Shown here: positions 1-7,586 of the stretch, piece by piece
Layout: every line of letters begins with the position of its first letter
How positions within the stretch are numbered: the first letter of the stretch is position 1
Source of the DNA: RGIG2206 sp045540915
Lineage (GTDB): Bacteria > Bacillota > Clostridia > Oscillospirales > Acutalibacteraceae
Assembly: GCA_045540915.1 (NCBI GenBank)
Contig: JAZQID010000125.1
Coordinates: 1 to 18,242, forward strand
DNA length: 18,242 nt
Direction: 5' to 3'
Notes under the pieces: generated by a model
What the model was told of the DNA's origin: nothing
The model's database searches: none
Seen by the model: only the letters and a program-made list of their open reading frames with translations
Made by a program: the position numbers and the translations under genes

Positions 1-839
1 GCAGGGTGGATACGGCCGTCGGTTATCAGCCGCTCAAGCGCAAGGCGCGAGACCTCGCGTCTGATGGGGTCGAAGCAGGAAAGGGTAATGGTCTCGGGCG
101 TGTCGTCGATGATGAGGTCGACTCCCGTCATCTGCTCAAAGGTACGGATGTTGCGTCCCTCGCGGCCGATGATGCGTCCCTTCATCTCGTCACTCGGCAG
201 GTCGACCACCGAGATGGTCGCCTCCGAAGAGTGGTCGGCGGCACAGCGCTGAATAGCCTGAGAAATGACACGGGCGGCAATCTGCTCGGATTCCTCCTTG
301 AGCTGCTGCTCGTAGTTCTGGATGCGGATGGCCTTGTCGTGTGTAAGGTCGTCCTCCAGCGATTTCAACAGGTAATCCTTGGCCTGTTGAATGGAGAAGC
401 CCGAAATGCGCTCGAGGATATCCAGCTGGCTCTTCTTGAGCTGGTCGACCTCGGCGATCTTCTTCTCAGCCTCGGAAAGACGCTCAGAGAGCTGCTCCTC
501 CTTTTTGGTCATAAGGTTGGAGCGGTGTTCCAGACTCTCCTCCTTCTGCACAAGTCGGTTTTCCTGTTGTTTGATTTCCGAACGACGCTCGCGGATCTCC
601 TTATCCGCTTCGCTTCGCATGTTGTGGATCTCGTCCTTTGCTTCAAGGACGGCTTCTTTCTTCTTAGCTTCCGCAGTTTTGTAGGCATCGTTGAGAATAC
701 GCTTTGCTTCGGTCTCGGCAGGGCCGATGATGGCCTCCGCCTTCTTCTTACGGTGTTGACCGCCGATAACGAATCCAATTACAAACGCTGCAACTGCTAC
801 TGCGACAGCAACGATTATCCAAATTAATTCATTTGGCAC
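1..839 (-). CDS. rny: Ribonuclease Y, 5' part (truncated by window edge)
   Basis: Membrane-anchored endoribonuclease that initiates mRNA decay in Firmicutes. I read it from a GTG codon at 839-837, because an AAGGAGGTG ribosome site sits 9 bases upstream and no ATG fits. Visible are about 279 residues: an N-terminal transmembrane helix (about residues 4-24), a long charged coiled coil rich in Glu/Lys/Arg (about 28-190), and a KH domain (about 205-275) with the GxxG-type loop GREG at 225-228. The catalytic HD domain would follow and lies outside the window. B. subtilis RNase Y is about 520 residues, so roughly half is seen. It is divergent from the aminotransferase gene and has its own promoter with a leader of about 115 nt. 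Order and motifs match the family well. Confidence 0.95.
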   Translation of the reverse strand, partial: MPNELIWIIVAVAVAVAAFVIGFVIGGQHRKKKAEAIIGPAETEAKRILNDAYKTAEAKKKEAVLEAKDEIHNMRSEADKEIRERRSEIKQQENRLVQKEESLEHRSNLMTKKEEQLSERLSEAEKKIAEVDQLKKSQLDILERISGFSIQQAKDYLLKSLEDDLTHDKAIRIQNYEQQLKEESEQIAARVISQAIQRCAADHSSEATISVVDLPSDEMKGRIIGREGRNIRTFEQMTGVDLIIDDTPETITLSCFDPIRREVSRLALERLITDGRIHP

Positions 840-961
840 GAAACGTGCACCTCCTTTATAAAAAACGCATTTCACGGGTTGCGTATATGACCCGGTATCT
901 GCACTCCGCAGGCCGACTCGCCAGACCGACGCACGCGAAGGTTGATACAATATCCTGTTAT

Positions 962-990
962 ATTTTATCGCATTGAACACAATATGTCAA
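962..990 (-). promoter_or_regulatory. Promoter for rny
   Basis: On the minus strand, TTGACA (990-985) and TAAAAT (967-962) are separated by exactly 17 bases. Transcription would start near 955, leaving an untranslated leader of about 115 nt before the GTG start. Confidence 0.85.
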
Positions 991-1029
991 GGCGAATTGA
1001 ATATGATTTGAATATTTTTACAATAGGTA

Positions 1030-1058
1030 TTGATATTGTTTTCGTTTTGTATTATTAT
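1030..1058 (+). promoter_or_regulatory. Promoter for the class Ic aminotransferase
   Basis: TTGATA (1030-1035) and TATTAT (1053-1058) with a 17-base spacer, in AT-rich DNA. The start point would be near 1065, about 30 nt ahead of the gene. It lies back to back with the rny promoter, about 40 bases apart. Confidence 0.75.
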
Positions 1059-1096
1059 TATATTTATCTTTTTCAATTGTAAACGGAGGACCTCAA

Positions 1097-2380
1097 ATGC
1101 TTAAGCGCTATTTAGACCGAACGGCCGCCGAGCTCGATGCAGAATACGCATCTCTCAAGGAGGCTTATGATAGATACAAGGCGATGGGCCTTAACCTCGA
1201 TATGTCCCGAGGCAAGCCCAGCAACGACCAGCTCGAGCTGAGTATGGAGCTGCTCGACACCCTTACCGCCGACTCCTCCCTCATCAGCGAAACCGGACCC
1301 GACTGCCGCAACTACGGCGGCCCCGACGGCATACCCGAGGTTCGCCGTCTTTTTGCCGACATCCTTTCCTGCAAGGCTGAGCAGGTCATCATCGGCGGCA
1401 CCTCGTCGCTGAATATGATGTTCGACTTCTTCGCTCAGGCGATGACCACCGGTATCGGTGACGAGCCCTGGGGAAAGCAGGATGACCTCGTTTTCCTTTG
1501 CCCCTCGCCCGGATATGACCGCCACTTCGCCATCAGCGAGCATTTCGGCATCCGTATGATACCCATCGCAATGCTTAACGACGGTCCCGATATGGAGGAG
1601 GTCGAGCGTCTGGTGCGCGACCCCAAGGTCAAGGGAATGTGGTGCGTGCCCAAGTACTCCAATCCGCAGGGCATCACCTACTCCGACCAAACGGTGCGCC
1701 GTATCGCCGCCCTCAAGCCTGCGGCTAAGGACTTCCGCGTGCTGTGGGACAACGCCTACGCCATACATACCATTACCAAGGACGTTCCCCTGCTGAGCAT
1801 CCTCGACGAATGTGAAAAGGCGGGCAACCCCGACCTCGTCATCACCTTTGCCTCCACCTCCAAGGTCACCTTCCCCGGAGGCGGCGTTGCGGCTATGGCC
1901 GCAAGCACAGGCAACCTTGCACTTATCCGCTCGCGCATGGCGATACAGACCATCTGCAACGACAAGGTAAATCAACTGCGCCACGCAAGAATGTTCCCCG
2001 ACTTTGCTGCCCTGAAGGCACATATGCAAAAGCACGCGGCACTTCTTGAGCCCAAGTTCAAGGCCGTTATCAGAATTCTTGAAGAAAATCTGGACGGTCT
2101 CGACATTCTCAACTGGAGTGAGGTCGACGGCGGATATTTCATCAGCGTCGACACCCTGCCCAACTGTGCCAAGCGTGTGGCTCAGCTCTGCAAGGAGGCG
2201 GGCGTCACCCTTACCGGCGCAGGTGCAACCTATCCTTACGGAAAGGACCCCCTCGACAGCAACATCCGTCTTGCTCCCTCCTTCCCGCCTGTCAACGAGC
2301 TGGAGCAGGCGATGACCCTCTTCTGTATGGCGGTAAAGCTTGCCACCATCGAGATGATTCGCAGCGAGGGACTTTGCTGA
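1097..2380 (+). CDS. Aspartate aminotransferase-like PLP enzyme (class Ic / AspT-MocR type)
   Basis: PLP-dependent aminotransferase of fold type I, 427 residues, cytoplasmic. The sequence resembles the class Ic aspartate aminotransferases (Corynebacterium AspT type, Pfam Aminotran_MocR) rather than the common Ia/Ib enzymes. Visible active-site landmarks: a glycine-rich GGTSSLN stretch near residue 100, SNPQG with Asn189, the pyridine-nitrogen Asp218 in WDNAYA, and the Schiff-base Lys256 in STSKVTFPGGG. The N-terminal region carries the family-typical DMSRGKP segment. A GGAGG ribosome site sits 8 bases before the ATG. There is no terminator after the stop: the next promoter begins only 15 bases downstream, so read-through toward secDF is possible. 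Likely reaction is aspartate/2-oxoglutarate transamination, but substrate is inferred from family only. Confidence 0.88.
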   Translation: MLKRYLDRTAAELDAEYASLKEAYDRYKAMGLNLDMSRGKPSNDQLELSMELLDTLTADSSLISETGPDCRNYGGPDGIPEVRRLFADILSCKAEQVIIGGTSSLNMMFDFFAQAMTTGIGDEPWGKQDDLVFLCPSPGYDRHFAISEHFGIRMIPIAMLNDGPDMEEVERLVRDPKVKGMWCVPKYSNPQGITYSDQTVRRIAALKPAAKDFRVLWDNAYAIHTITKDVPLLSILDECEKAGNPDLVITFASTSKVTFPGGGVAAMAASTGNLALIRSRMAIQTICNDKVNQLRHARMFPDFAALKAHMQKHAALLEPKFKAVIRILEENLDGLDILNWSEVDGGYFISVDTLPNCAKRVAQLCKEAGVTLTGAGATYPYGKDPLDSNIRLAPSFPPVNELEQAMTLFCMAVKLATIEMIRSEGLC

Positions 2381-2394
2381 CCGACGGCAACCGA

Positions 2395-2423
2395 TTGACT
2401 TTTTCAGTACCTGTTATTATAAT
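2395..2423 (+). promoter_or_regulatory. Promoter for the small membrane protein and secDF
   Basis: TTGACT (2395-2400), 17-base spacer, perfect TATAAT (2418-2423). Expected start near 2430. It begins 15 bases after the aminotransferase stop codon. Confidence 0.85.
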
Positions 2424-2471
2424 AATGTATGAGATTTCATTTTTACAAAGTGAAAGGGGGTGTGTTGCCCT

Positions 2472-2816
2472 TTGAAAAGAAACAGCATATTGCGACTCAG
2501 CGCGGTGATCACTCTGCTTGCGGTGGTCTGCGGATTGGTCTTCGCGGTCAATGCTCCGATTCGGATCCGGACGGAGAAAGCCGCCTCGGCTCAGCTTTAC
2601 TTCGTCGACGGGCTGACGCACGACCTTCCCACCGCTAACAACGGGGCATCTAACGAGTCCCGACTTGACGAAGCGGTCAAAACGGTTTATTTCAGGCTTC
2701 GGTCGGACAATGCCGTGTCCGCCGACACCTGCACATACATAGCCCCCGCCGTCCTGCCGCTTGCTCGGACAGAGGGACGCGGATCTCAAGGGGAGGACTC
2801 GGGCGAATCAGGCTGA
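2472..2816 (+). CDS. Small single-span membrane or secreted protein of unknown function, upstream of secDF
   Basis: About 114 residues, family not recognised. I chose the TTG at 2472 because GAAAGGGGGTG lies just upstream at usable spacing; an in-frame GTG at 2460 would overlap that ribosome site. The N-terminus is two basic residues followed by about 20 hydrophobic ones (residues about 6-26), so it is either a signal anchor or an uncleaved signal peptide with the rest outside the cell. The outer part is polar, with a LYFVDGL segment and an acidic, glycine-rich tail. It sits between a strong promoter and secDF (51-base gap), so it is probably cotranscribed with it. Codon use and composition look like real coding sequence, but homology would be needed to confirm it. 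Confidence 0.6.
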   Translation: MKRNSILRLSAVITLLAVVCGLVFAVNAPIRIRTEKAASAQLYFVDGLTHDLPTANNGASNESRLDEAVKTVYFRLRSDNAVSADTCTYIAPAVLPLARTEGRGSQGEDSGESG

Positions 2817-2867
2817 TTCTCTTGACGTGACCCAAACCACTATTTAACAGAGAGGAAAGATAAAACA

Positions 2868-5180
2868 ATGAGCAAACCGCGTAAAAAGGTTGGCAAGTCC
2901 TTATTCTTCATTGTTCTCGCCTTTATCGTAGCCCTGACCTCCATCTCCTTCTTCGGAGTCAAAAGCTACTACGGCGACAATGAGAAGGTTTATTTCAAGG
3001 GCGCAAGCGATATCCGTTGGGGTATCGACATTCAGGGAGGAGTAGAGGCCGTTTTCTCCCCCGAAACCGACAAGGACGTGTCGGAAGATCAGCTTGAGGC
3101 TGCAAAAGAGACCATCAACAACCGTCTGATCAACCTCGGTGTCACCGACTACGAGACCTCCATCGACACCCGTAACGATCAGATCATCGTTCGCTTCCCC
3201 TGGCAGTCGGGCGAAAAGGATTTCGACGCCGCATCTGCCGTTAACGAGTTGGGCGAGACCGCCGTACTGACCTTCTGCGAAGGCTCCACATATGACAAGG
3301 ATAAGGTCGTCCTCGTCGGCTCGACCGATATTCAGCAGGCCGCAGCCGTTGTTATGAACGGCGAGCACAGCGTTGAGCTTAAGCTGACCTCGGCAGGACG
3401 TTCCAAGTTTGCAACCGCAACCGCAAAGAACGTCGGCAAACAGATCGCCATCTGTATGGACGGACAGGTCATCTCGGCCCCCAAAGTAAACACCGCCATC
3501 ACCAACGGCGTTGCCTACATCACCGGCCAGTTCACCTACGAGGAATGTGCCTCCCTCGCCAGCAAGATCAACTCAGGCTCCCTTCCCTTCAAGCTGACCG
3601 TCCACGACTCCAAGCTGCAGATAATCAGCCACACCCTCGGTGCTGAGGCTCTCAAGACTATGACCATCGCCGGCATCATCGCCTTTGCCATCATCTGCCT
3701 GCTTATCATCGTCCGTTACCGCCTGCTCGGTGCCATCTCCTGCGTTGCTTTGGCAGGCCAGATCGGCGGTATCATCGCCTGTGTATCGGGCTTCTTCGCA
3801 GGTTCCAACAGCTTTACCCTGACCATTCCGGGTATCGCGGGTATCATACTGTCGATCGGTATCGGTATCGACGCCAACGTCATTATCAACGAACGTATCC
3901 GTGAAGAGATACGCAGCGGCAAGACGGTCACCGGCGCTATCAACGACGGCTTCCGCAACGCTACCAGCGCCATCATCGACGGAAACATCACCAACGTCAT
4001 CGTTGCCGTTGTTCTTATGGGCTGCTTCGGCCCTGCCGAAAGCTTCTTCGCAAAGATATTCAGCCCCGCTCTTTCCCTTTTGTTCGGCTCTTCCGTTTCG
4101 GGTGCTGTTTACTCCTTTGGCTACACTCAGGTCATCGGTATCATCTTCAACTTCATTATGGGCGTATTTGCCACCAGACTTATGCTCAAGAGCCTTGCCA
4201 ACTTCAAGTGTATGCGTAATCCGTGGCTCTACGGCGGTACCAAAGAGGTTGAGGAAAAGAAGATCAACTTTACCGGCAACTTCAAGCGTATCGGCGCCGT
4301 TGCCGTTGCATTGGTGCTCGTCGGCGTTATCGTAAGCGCCGTATTCGGCCCCGTACTTGACATCACCTTCAGCGGCGGTACCAAGATCAGCTACTCCTAC
4401 ACCGGTGACATCAACACCGACGAGGTAAAGGCGCTCGCTGACAAGACCCTCGGCAAGACCACCAAGGTCGACACCACCTCGGGCGTTTCCGACCAATCGC
4501 AGAAGCTGGTCATCTCCCTTGCCGACAAGGCGGCCGTCAGCGCCGAAAAGATCGACGCGCTGAGCAAGGCACTCGACAAGGACTTCGCCGACAACAAGCC
4601 CGTTCAGGCAGAGGTCAACTCGGTCAACGCAACGGTCGGTTCCATCTTCTTCCTGAAGTGTCTCGTCGCCGTCGCCATCGCCGCCATTCTGGTCGTGCTT
4701 TACGTCGGCTGGCGCTTCCGCAAGATCGGCGGTTGGACTGCAGGCCTTTCGGCACTCATTGCCCTTGTCTTCGACGTGCTGATCGCCTTCTTTGCGGCAG
4801 TCATCTTCCGCTTGGAGATCGACGCCAACTTCATCGCCGTCGTTATGACCCTCCTCGGATACTCCCTCAACAACACCATCGTTGTCTTCGACCGTATCCG
4901 CGAAAACCGCAGGGTCTACGGCGACAAGATGCCCGTTGAAGAGCTGGTCGACCTCTCTAACACTCAGGTTCTCAGCCGCAACATCGTCACCACGGTAACC
5001 ACCGTTATCGCCATTCTGACCGTCTTTGTGGTCTGCCAGTTCACAGGTATTTCTTCCTTGAACACCCTGACAGTACCCCTCATCTTCGGTCTTATCTCGG
5101 GTACCCTTTCCTCCATCTGCCTCGCACCTTCCCTTTGGGTAGTTTGGAAAAACCGCAAGGCCAATAACAAAAGGGCGTAA
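2868..5180 (+). CDS. secDF: Fused protein-export membrane protein SecDF
   Basis: Accessory motor of the Sec translocase that uses the proton (or sodium) gradient to pull exported proteins across the membrane. SecD and SecF are joined in one 770-residue chain, as in Bacillus. SecD half: first helix at about 9-28, GIDIQGG at 52-58 (family GxDLxGG), external P1 domain with a SGSLPF segment before the helix bundle, and DANVIINERIREE from Asp335. SecF half: helix near 470-492, DITFSGGTK from Asp498, and GYSLNNTIVVFDRIREN near 664-680. About twelve membrane helices in total. GAGAGGAAAG precedes the ATG. In the last motif the residue usually Asp (YSxNDT) is Asn669. A strong terminator follows the stop. 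Confidence 0.96.
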   Translation: MSKPRKKVGKSLFFIVLAFIVALTSISFFGVKSYYGDNEKVYFKGASDIRWGIDIQGGVEAVFSPETDKDVSEDQLEAAKETINNRLINLGVTDYETSIDTRNDQIIVRFPWQSGEKDFDAASAVNELGETAVLTFCEGSTYDKDKVVLVGSTDIQQAAAVVMNGEHSVELKLTSAGRSKFATATAKNVGKQIAICMDGQVISAPKVNTAITNGVAYITGQFTYEECASLASKINSGSLPFKLTVHDSKLQIISHTLGAEALKTMTIAGIIAFAIICLLIIVRYRLLGAISCVALAGQIGGIIACVSGFFAGSNSFTLTIPGIAGIILSIGIGIDANVIINERIREEIRSGKTVTGAINDGFRNATSAIIDGNITNVIVAVVLMGCFGPAESFFAKIFSPALSLLFGSSVSGAVYSFGYTQVIGIIFNFIMGVFATRLMLKSLANFKCMRNPWLYGGTKEVEEKKINFTGNFKRIGAVAVALVLVGVIVSAVFGPVLDITFSGGTKISYSYTGDINTDEVKALADKTLGKTTKVDTTSGVSDQSQKLVISLADKAAVSAEKIDALSKALDKDFADNKPVQAEVNSVNATVGSIFFLKCLVAVAIAAILVVLYVGWRFRKIGGWTAGLSALIALVFDVLIAFFAAVIFRLEIDANFIAVVMTLLGYSLNNTIVVFDRIRENRRVYGDKMPVEELVDLSNTQVLSRNIVTTVTTVIAILTVFVVCQFTGISSLNTLTVPLIFGLISGTLSSICLAPSLWVVWKNRKANNKRA

Positions 5181-5197
5181 GGGTTAGATAAAAAGAT

Positions 5198-5232
5198 AAA
5201 GCATCTGCGCAGAAAACCTGTGCAGATGCTTT
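5198..5232. terminator. Two-way terminator between secDF and the DUF4363 gene
   Basis: Fifteen-pair stem (5198-5212 with 5218-5232, one G-T pair) around a five-base AAAAC loop, flanked by A-rich and T-rich ends, between two convergent genes. Confidence 0.85.
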
Positions 5233-5236
5233 TCAT

Positions 5237-5605
5237 TTATAATATCGCCCGCTCGTCCTCTACGACGTGGGTAAGCATAACGAGGGTGCTTTTTGCCTCC
5301 GCTCTGTACTCGGACAGGGTCTCCTCTTCGGCAAGGTCGGTGAGTCGGGCTATCTGCGCACCCAGATTTTCAACCAAGTCCCGATGGACGAAGAGGTTGA
5401 GCCATTTCTCCCTGTCCATAAAGGCCATCTCCGCCTCGGCTGCCTTTTGCCGCGCCGTTTCGATATCGTCAGACTCTGCCGCATCGATGCCCTCGCTCAA
5501 AGGGGTGCCGACCGCTTCGGCGCAGTCGGTCAGGACGGCCTGACTCGTTATGCAGATGGCCACGATGCAGGCCAACAGCACTCCAACCGTTATCAGCCGC
5601 TTCAT
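5237..5605 (-). CDS. DUF4363-like small membrane-anchored protein
   Basis: About 122 residues. The start is the ATG at 5605-5603, which overlaps the stop of the upstream DUF421 gene by four bases (ATGA); AAGGAGG lies 8 bases before it inside that gene. An N-terminal hydrophobic helix (about residues 4-22) is followed by a charged, mostly helical part with many Glu/Ala and a hydrophobic middle. The size, N-terminal anchor and position directly after a DUF421 gene fit the DUF4363 family of Clostridia, whose function is not established. Overlap means the two proteins are translated together and may act as a unit. A shared terminator lies just past the stop. Confidence 0.7.
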   Translation of the reverse strand: MKRLITVGVLLACIVAICITSQAVLTDCAEAVGTPLSEGIDAAESDDIETARQKAAEAEMAFMDREKWLNLFVHRDLVENLGAQIARLTDLAEEETLSEYRAEAKSTLVMLTHVVEDERAIL

Positions 5606-6279
5606 TTTTCGCCCTCCTTGTTTATCAGCACGGTATTTCCCCTTGCGTCGACCGTCATAATGAAGACCTCGTCCTGAGAAACGCCCTGTTGGTCGAGTAT
5701 GGACTTGAGCTTGTCGGGTGTCATTCCGACCGAGCGCATAAATTCGTCCCGCAGCTTGCCGTCGCATACCACGGGGACGGGAATGCCCGTGTCATCGGCA
5801 TCGACCCCTACCTGCTTTGCGGTGGCAGGCTGATGCTCGGAACGAAGCAGCACCGACATATTGCCGTTGGTCTCGACGACGGCATACTCCACCTCGCCGA
5901 TGTCGAAGACCTGATTTTGACGCAGGTTTTCAAGCAGGTCGTCGACCGTCAACCTCATACGCTTCATCGCCGCCTGATCCACCCGTCCGTGACGGATGAC
6001 GATGGTCGGCCGCCCGTCGACAAGGCGCCGTATGCGGTCGGATTTGAGGGTGATGAAGGAGAGCAGTACCTCTAAGCTGACAAGCAGGAAGATGGCGATA
6101 ACGCCGTTTACGGTGGGTTGCTTGATGTCCTGAATGGGAATGGTGGCTATCTCGGAGATGAGAATGGTGGTGACCAGCTCGTTGGGTTGCAGGTCGCCGA
6201 TCTGCCGCTTCCCCATAATGCGAAGGGCGGTGATGACGCAAACGTATAGGAGCACCGTCCTGAATATCGTTACAAGCAT
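5602..6279 (-). CDS. DUF421 (YetF-like) membrane protein
   Basis: 225 residues. The ATG at 6279 follows CGGGAGGAAAAAAT, a good ribosome site; an in-frame upstream ATG has none. Two to three membrane helices lie in the first 85 residues, with the family-typical GKRQIGDLQPNELV segment between them, then a soluble C-terminal part with RLTVDDLLENLRQ and the EYAVVETNG segment characteristic of YetF/YrbG/YkjA proteins. Function is unknown; several B. subtilis members are linked to sporulation, and the downstream partner here is DUF4363. I found no convincing promoter in the 148 bases between this gene and tRNA-Ser. Confidence 0.88.
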   Translation of the reverse strand: MLVTIFRTVLLYVCVITALRIMGKRQIGDLQPNELVTTILISEIATIPIQDIKQPTVNGVIAIFLLVSLEVLLSFITLKSDRIRRLVDGRPTIVIRHGRVDQAAMKRMRLTVDDLLENLRQNQVFDIGEVEYAVVETNGNMSVLLRSEHQPATAKQVGVDADDTGIPVPVVCDGKLRDEFMRSVGMTPDKLKSILDQQGVSQDEVFIMTVDARGNTVLINKEGEK

Positions 6280-6372
6280 ATTTTTTCCTCCCGAAACTCT
6301 TGCCGAAATGTTGCTTTTCAGGTTAATATTTCCCCTTGCCAAAACAAATTATGCCTGCTTGAAAAATTATGC

Positions 6373-6401
6373 TTGATTTTTGCAACGGGGTTATGTATAA
6401 T
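6373..6401 (+). promoter_or_regulatory. Promoter for tRNA-Ser
   Basis: TTGATT (6373-6378), 17-base spacer, perfect TATAAT (6396-6401). Start expected near 6408, about 20 nt before the mature tRNA. Confidence 0.8.
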
Positions 6402-6427
6402 AGTTAAGCGCCTTGATATAAGGATAT

Positions 6428-6519
6428 GGAGAGATGGCTGAGCTGGTCTAAGGCGCACGACTGGAAATCGTGTAACGGCTAATACCCGTTCGGGGGTTCG
6501 AATCCCCCTCTCTCCGCCA
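6428..6519 (+). tRNA. tRNA-Ser (anticodon GGA)
   Basis: A 92-base class II tRNA. The acceptor stem GGAGAGA pairs with TCTCTCC, followed by G and an encoded CCA. The anticodon stem CACGA/TCGTG (6456-6460 with 6468-6472) frames CT-GGA-AA, so the anticodon is GGA at 6463-6465 and reads UCC/UCU. The long variable arm expected of serine tRNAs is present, then the TTCGAAT T-loop. It has its own promoter and terminator and so is a single-gene unit. Confidence 0.97.
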
Positions 6520-6553
6520 AAAATCTCCTCGGACGAAGTTCGGGGAGATTTTT
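6520..6553 (+). terminator. Terminator of tRNA-Ser
   Basis: Begins right at the encoded CCA. AAAATCTCCTCG pairs with CGGGGAGATTTT (one G-T pair) around a GACGAAGTT loop and ends in five T. Confidence 0.85.
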
Positions 6554-6664
6554 ACTTTTTCACTCTTCACTTTTCACTCTTCACTAATTTTGTCCGAGCA
6601 GATTTTCGGCGAGGTAATAAGTAATCGTGAATAGTGAAGAAGTATCGGGGTCGGCTCTGCCGAC
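6554..6664. repeat. Short repeat-rich spacer: tandem 14-mer, imperfect inverted repeat and small hairpin
   Basis: A perfect 14-base tandem duplication TTTTCACTCTTCAC occupies 6557-6570 and 6571-6584. Its left arm (6554-6574) is an imperfect inverted match of 6623-6643, which contains GTGAATAGTGAAGAAGT. A compact hairpin GTCGGC-TCT-GCCGAC follows at 6650-6664. No coding frame of note is present. It resembles a degenerate miniature repeat element, but I cannot name a family. Confidence 0.5.
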
Positions 6665-6711
6665 AAAATATAAATAATATGTAAGTATTCTAATTCGTGC
6701 TACCTTTCCAG

Positions 6712-6744
6712 AAAAAAGCACTTGCGATGGCAAGTGCTTTTTTT
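6712..6744 (+). terminator. Terminator just upstream of the proB promoter
   Basis: Perfect eight-pair stem GCACTTGC/GCAAGTGC (6718-6725, 6730-6737), loop GATG, preceded by six A and followed by seven T. The T-run ends one base before the proB -35 box, so it blocks upstream read-through. Confidence 0.9.
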
Positions 6745-6745
6745 G

Positions 6746-6774
6746 TTGACTTATCGGGCGGCAAAAGTTATAAT
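6746..6774 (+). promoter_or_regulatory. Promoter of the proBAC operon
   Basis: TTGACT (6746-6751), 17-base spacer, perfect TATAAT (6769-6774). Start near 6781. The leader is only about 30 nt, leaving no room for a T-box or attenuator. Confidence 0.9.
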
Positions 6775-6812
6775 GTATTAAATTGCTAAAGTCCTATTAA
6801 GGAGCTTATATA

Positions 6813-7586
6813 ATGAGAATTGTAGTCAAGATCGGTACGTCCACTTTGGCCTACTCAACGGGCCATCTCAACATCCGTCACATCGAGAGCTTTTGCAAGG
6901 TTCTCAGCGACATCAAAAACTCAGGGCTTGAGGTCATCGTCGTTTCCTCGGGCGCCGTCGGTATGGGTATGGGCAAGCTCGGACTCAAGGAGCGTCCCAC
7001 CGAGCTGGCTCTCAAGCAGGCGGCGGCTGCCGTCGGTCAGTGCGAGCTGATGTATACATACGACCGCCTTTTCGGCGAGCACAACCACACCGTCGCTCAG
7101 ATGCTGTTGACGGCAGGCAACCTCACCGATGAAAATCAGCACGCCAACTTCAACAACACCCTGCAGAAGCTGCTTGAGCTGAACGTCATCCCTATCATAA
7201 ACGAGAACGACACCGTCACCACCAAGGAGCTGGTCATCGGTGACAACGACACCCTCGCCGCCATCGTTGCCGAGAGTGTCAAGGCCGACCTGCTCGTTCT
7301 GCTTTCCGACATCGACGGCGTCTTTACCGCCGACCCGCGACTTGACCCCAACGCAAAGCTTATCCCCGTCATCGACGAGGTGACCCCCGAGATCGAGGCA
7401 CTCGCAGGGGGAAGCGGCACCAACGTCGGCACGGGCGGTATGGCCACCAAGATCGAGGCGGCCAAGATCGCTATGCAGTCGGGCTGTGATATGGTCATCG
7501 CCAACGGCACCGACCCGTCGGTTCTCTACGACATCGTCGGCGGTATGCCCGTCGGCACAAGATTCATCGGGAGGAAAGCCCAATGA
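6813..7586 (+). CDS. proB: Glutamate 5-kinase (short form without PUA domain)
   Basis: First step of proline synthesis: ATP + L-glutamate to gamma-glutamyl phosphate, in the cytoplasm. 257 residues cover only the amino-acid-kinase fold: VVKIGTSTL at the N-terminus, SSGAVGMGMG (phosphate-binding turn, about residue 45), INENDTV near 130, LLSDIDGVFTADP near 167, and GTGGMATKIEAA near 208. The C-terminal PUA domain of E. coli and B. subtilis ProB (about 365 residues) is absent; the protein ends naturally and overlaps proA by four bases (ATGA), so this is a true short form. AAGGAG lies 8 bases before the ATG. Regulation by proline is expected from the kinase domain but cannot be read from sequence. 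Confidence 0.95.
   Translation: MRIVVKIGTSTLAYSTGHLNIRHIESFCKVLSDIKNSGLEVIVVSSGAVGMGMGKLGLKERPTELALKQAAAAVGQCELMYTYDRLFGEHNHTVAQMLLTAGNLTDENQHANFNNTLQKLLELNVIPIINENDTVTTKELVIGDNDTLAAIVAESVKADLLVLLSDIDGVFTADPRLDPNAKLIPVIDEVTPEIEALAGGSGTNVGTGGMATKIEAAKIAMQSGCDMVIANGTDPSVLYDIVGGMPVGTRFIGRKAQ

Noticed and set aside
840..961. Possible riboswitch in the 115-nt rny leader (CGGGT...ACCCG and other short stems)
   Set aside because: Only weak five-base stems; no recognisable riboswitch core or terminator.
6280..6372. Promoter for the DUF421 gene
   Set aside because: Several CATAAT/TATTAA -10-like boxes but no -35 at proper spacing.
6775..6812. T-box or proline attenuator in front of proB
   Set aside because: The leader after the promoter is about 30 nt; the nearby terminator lies upstream of the promoter.
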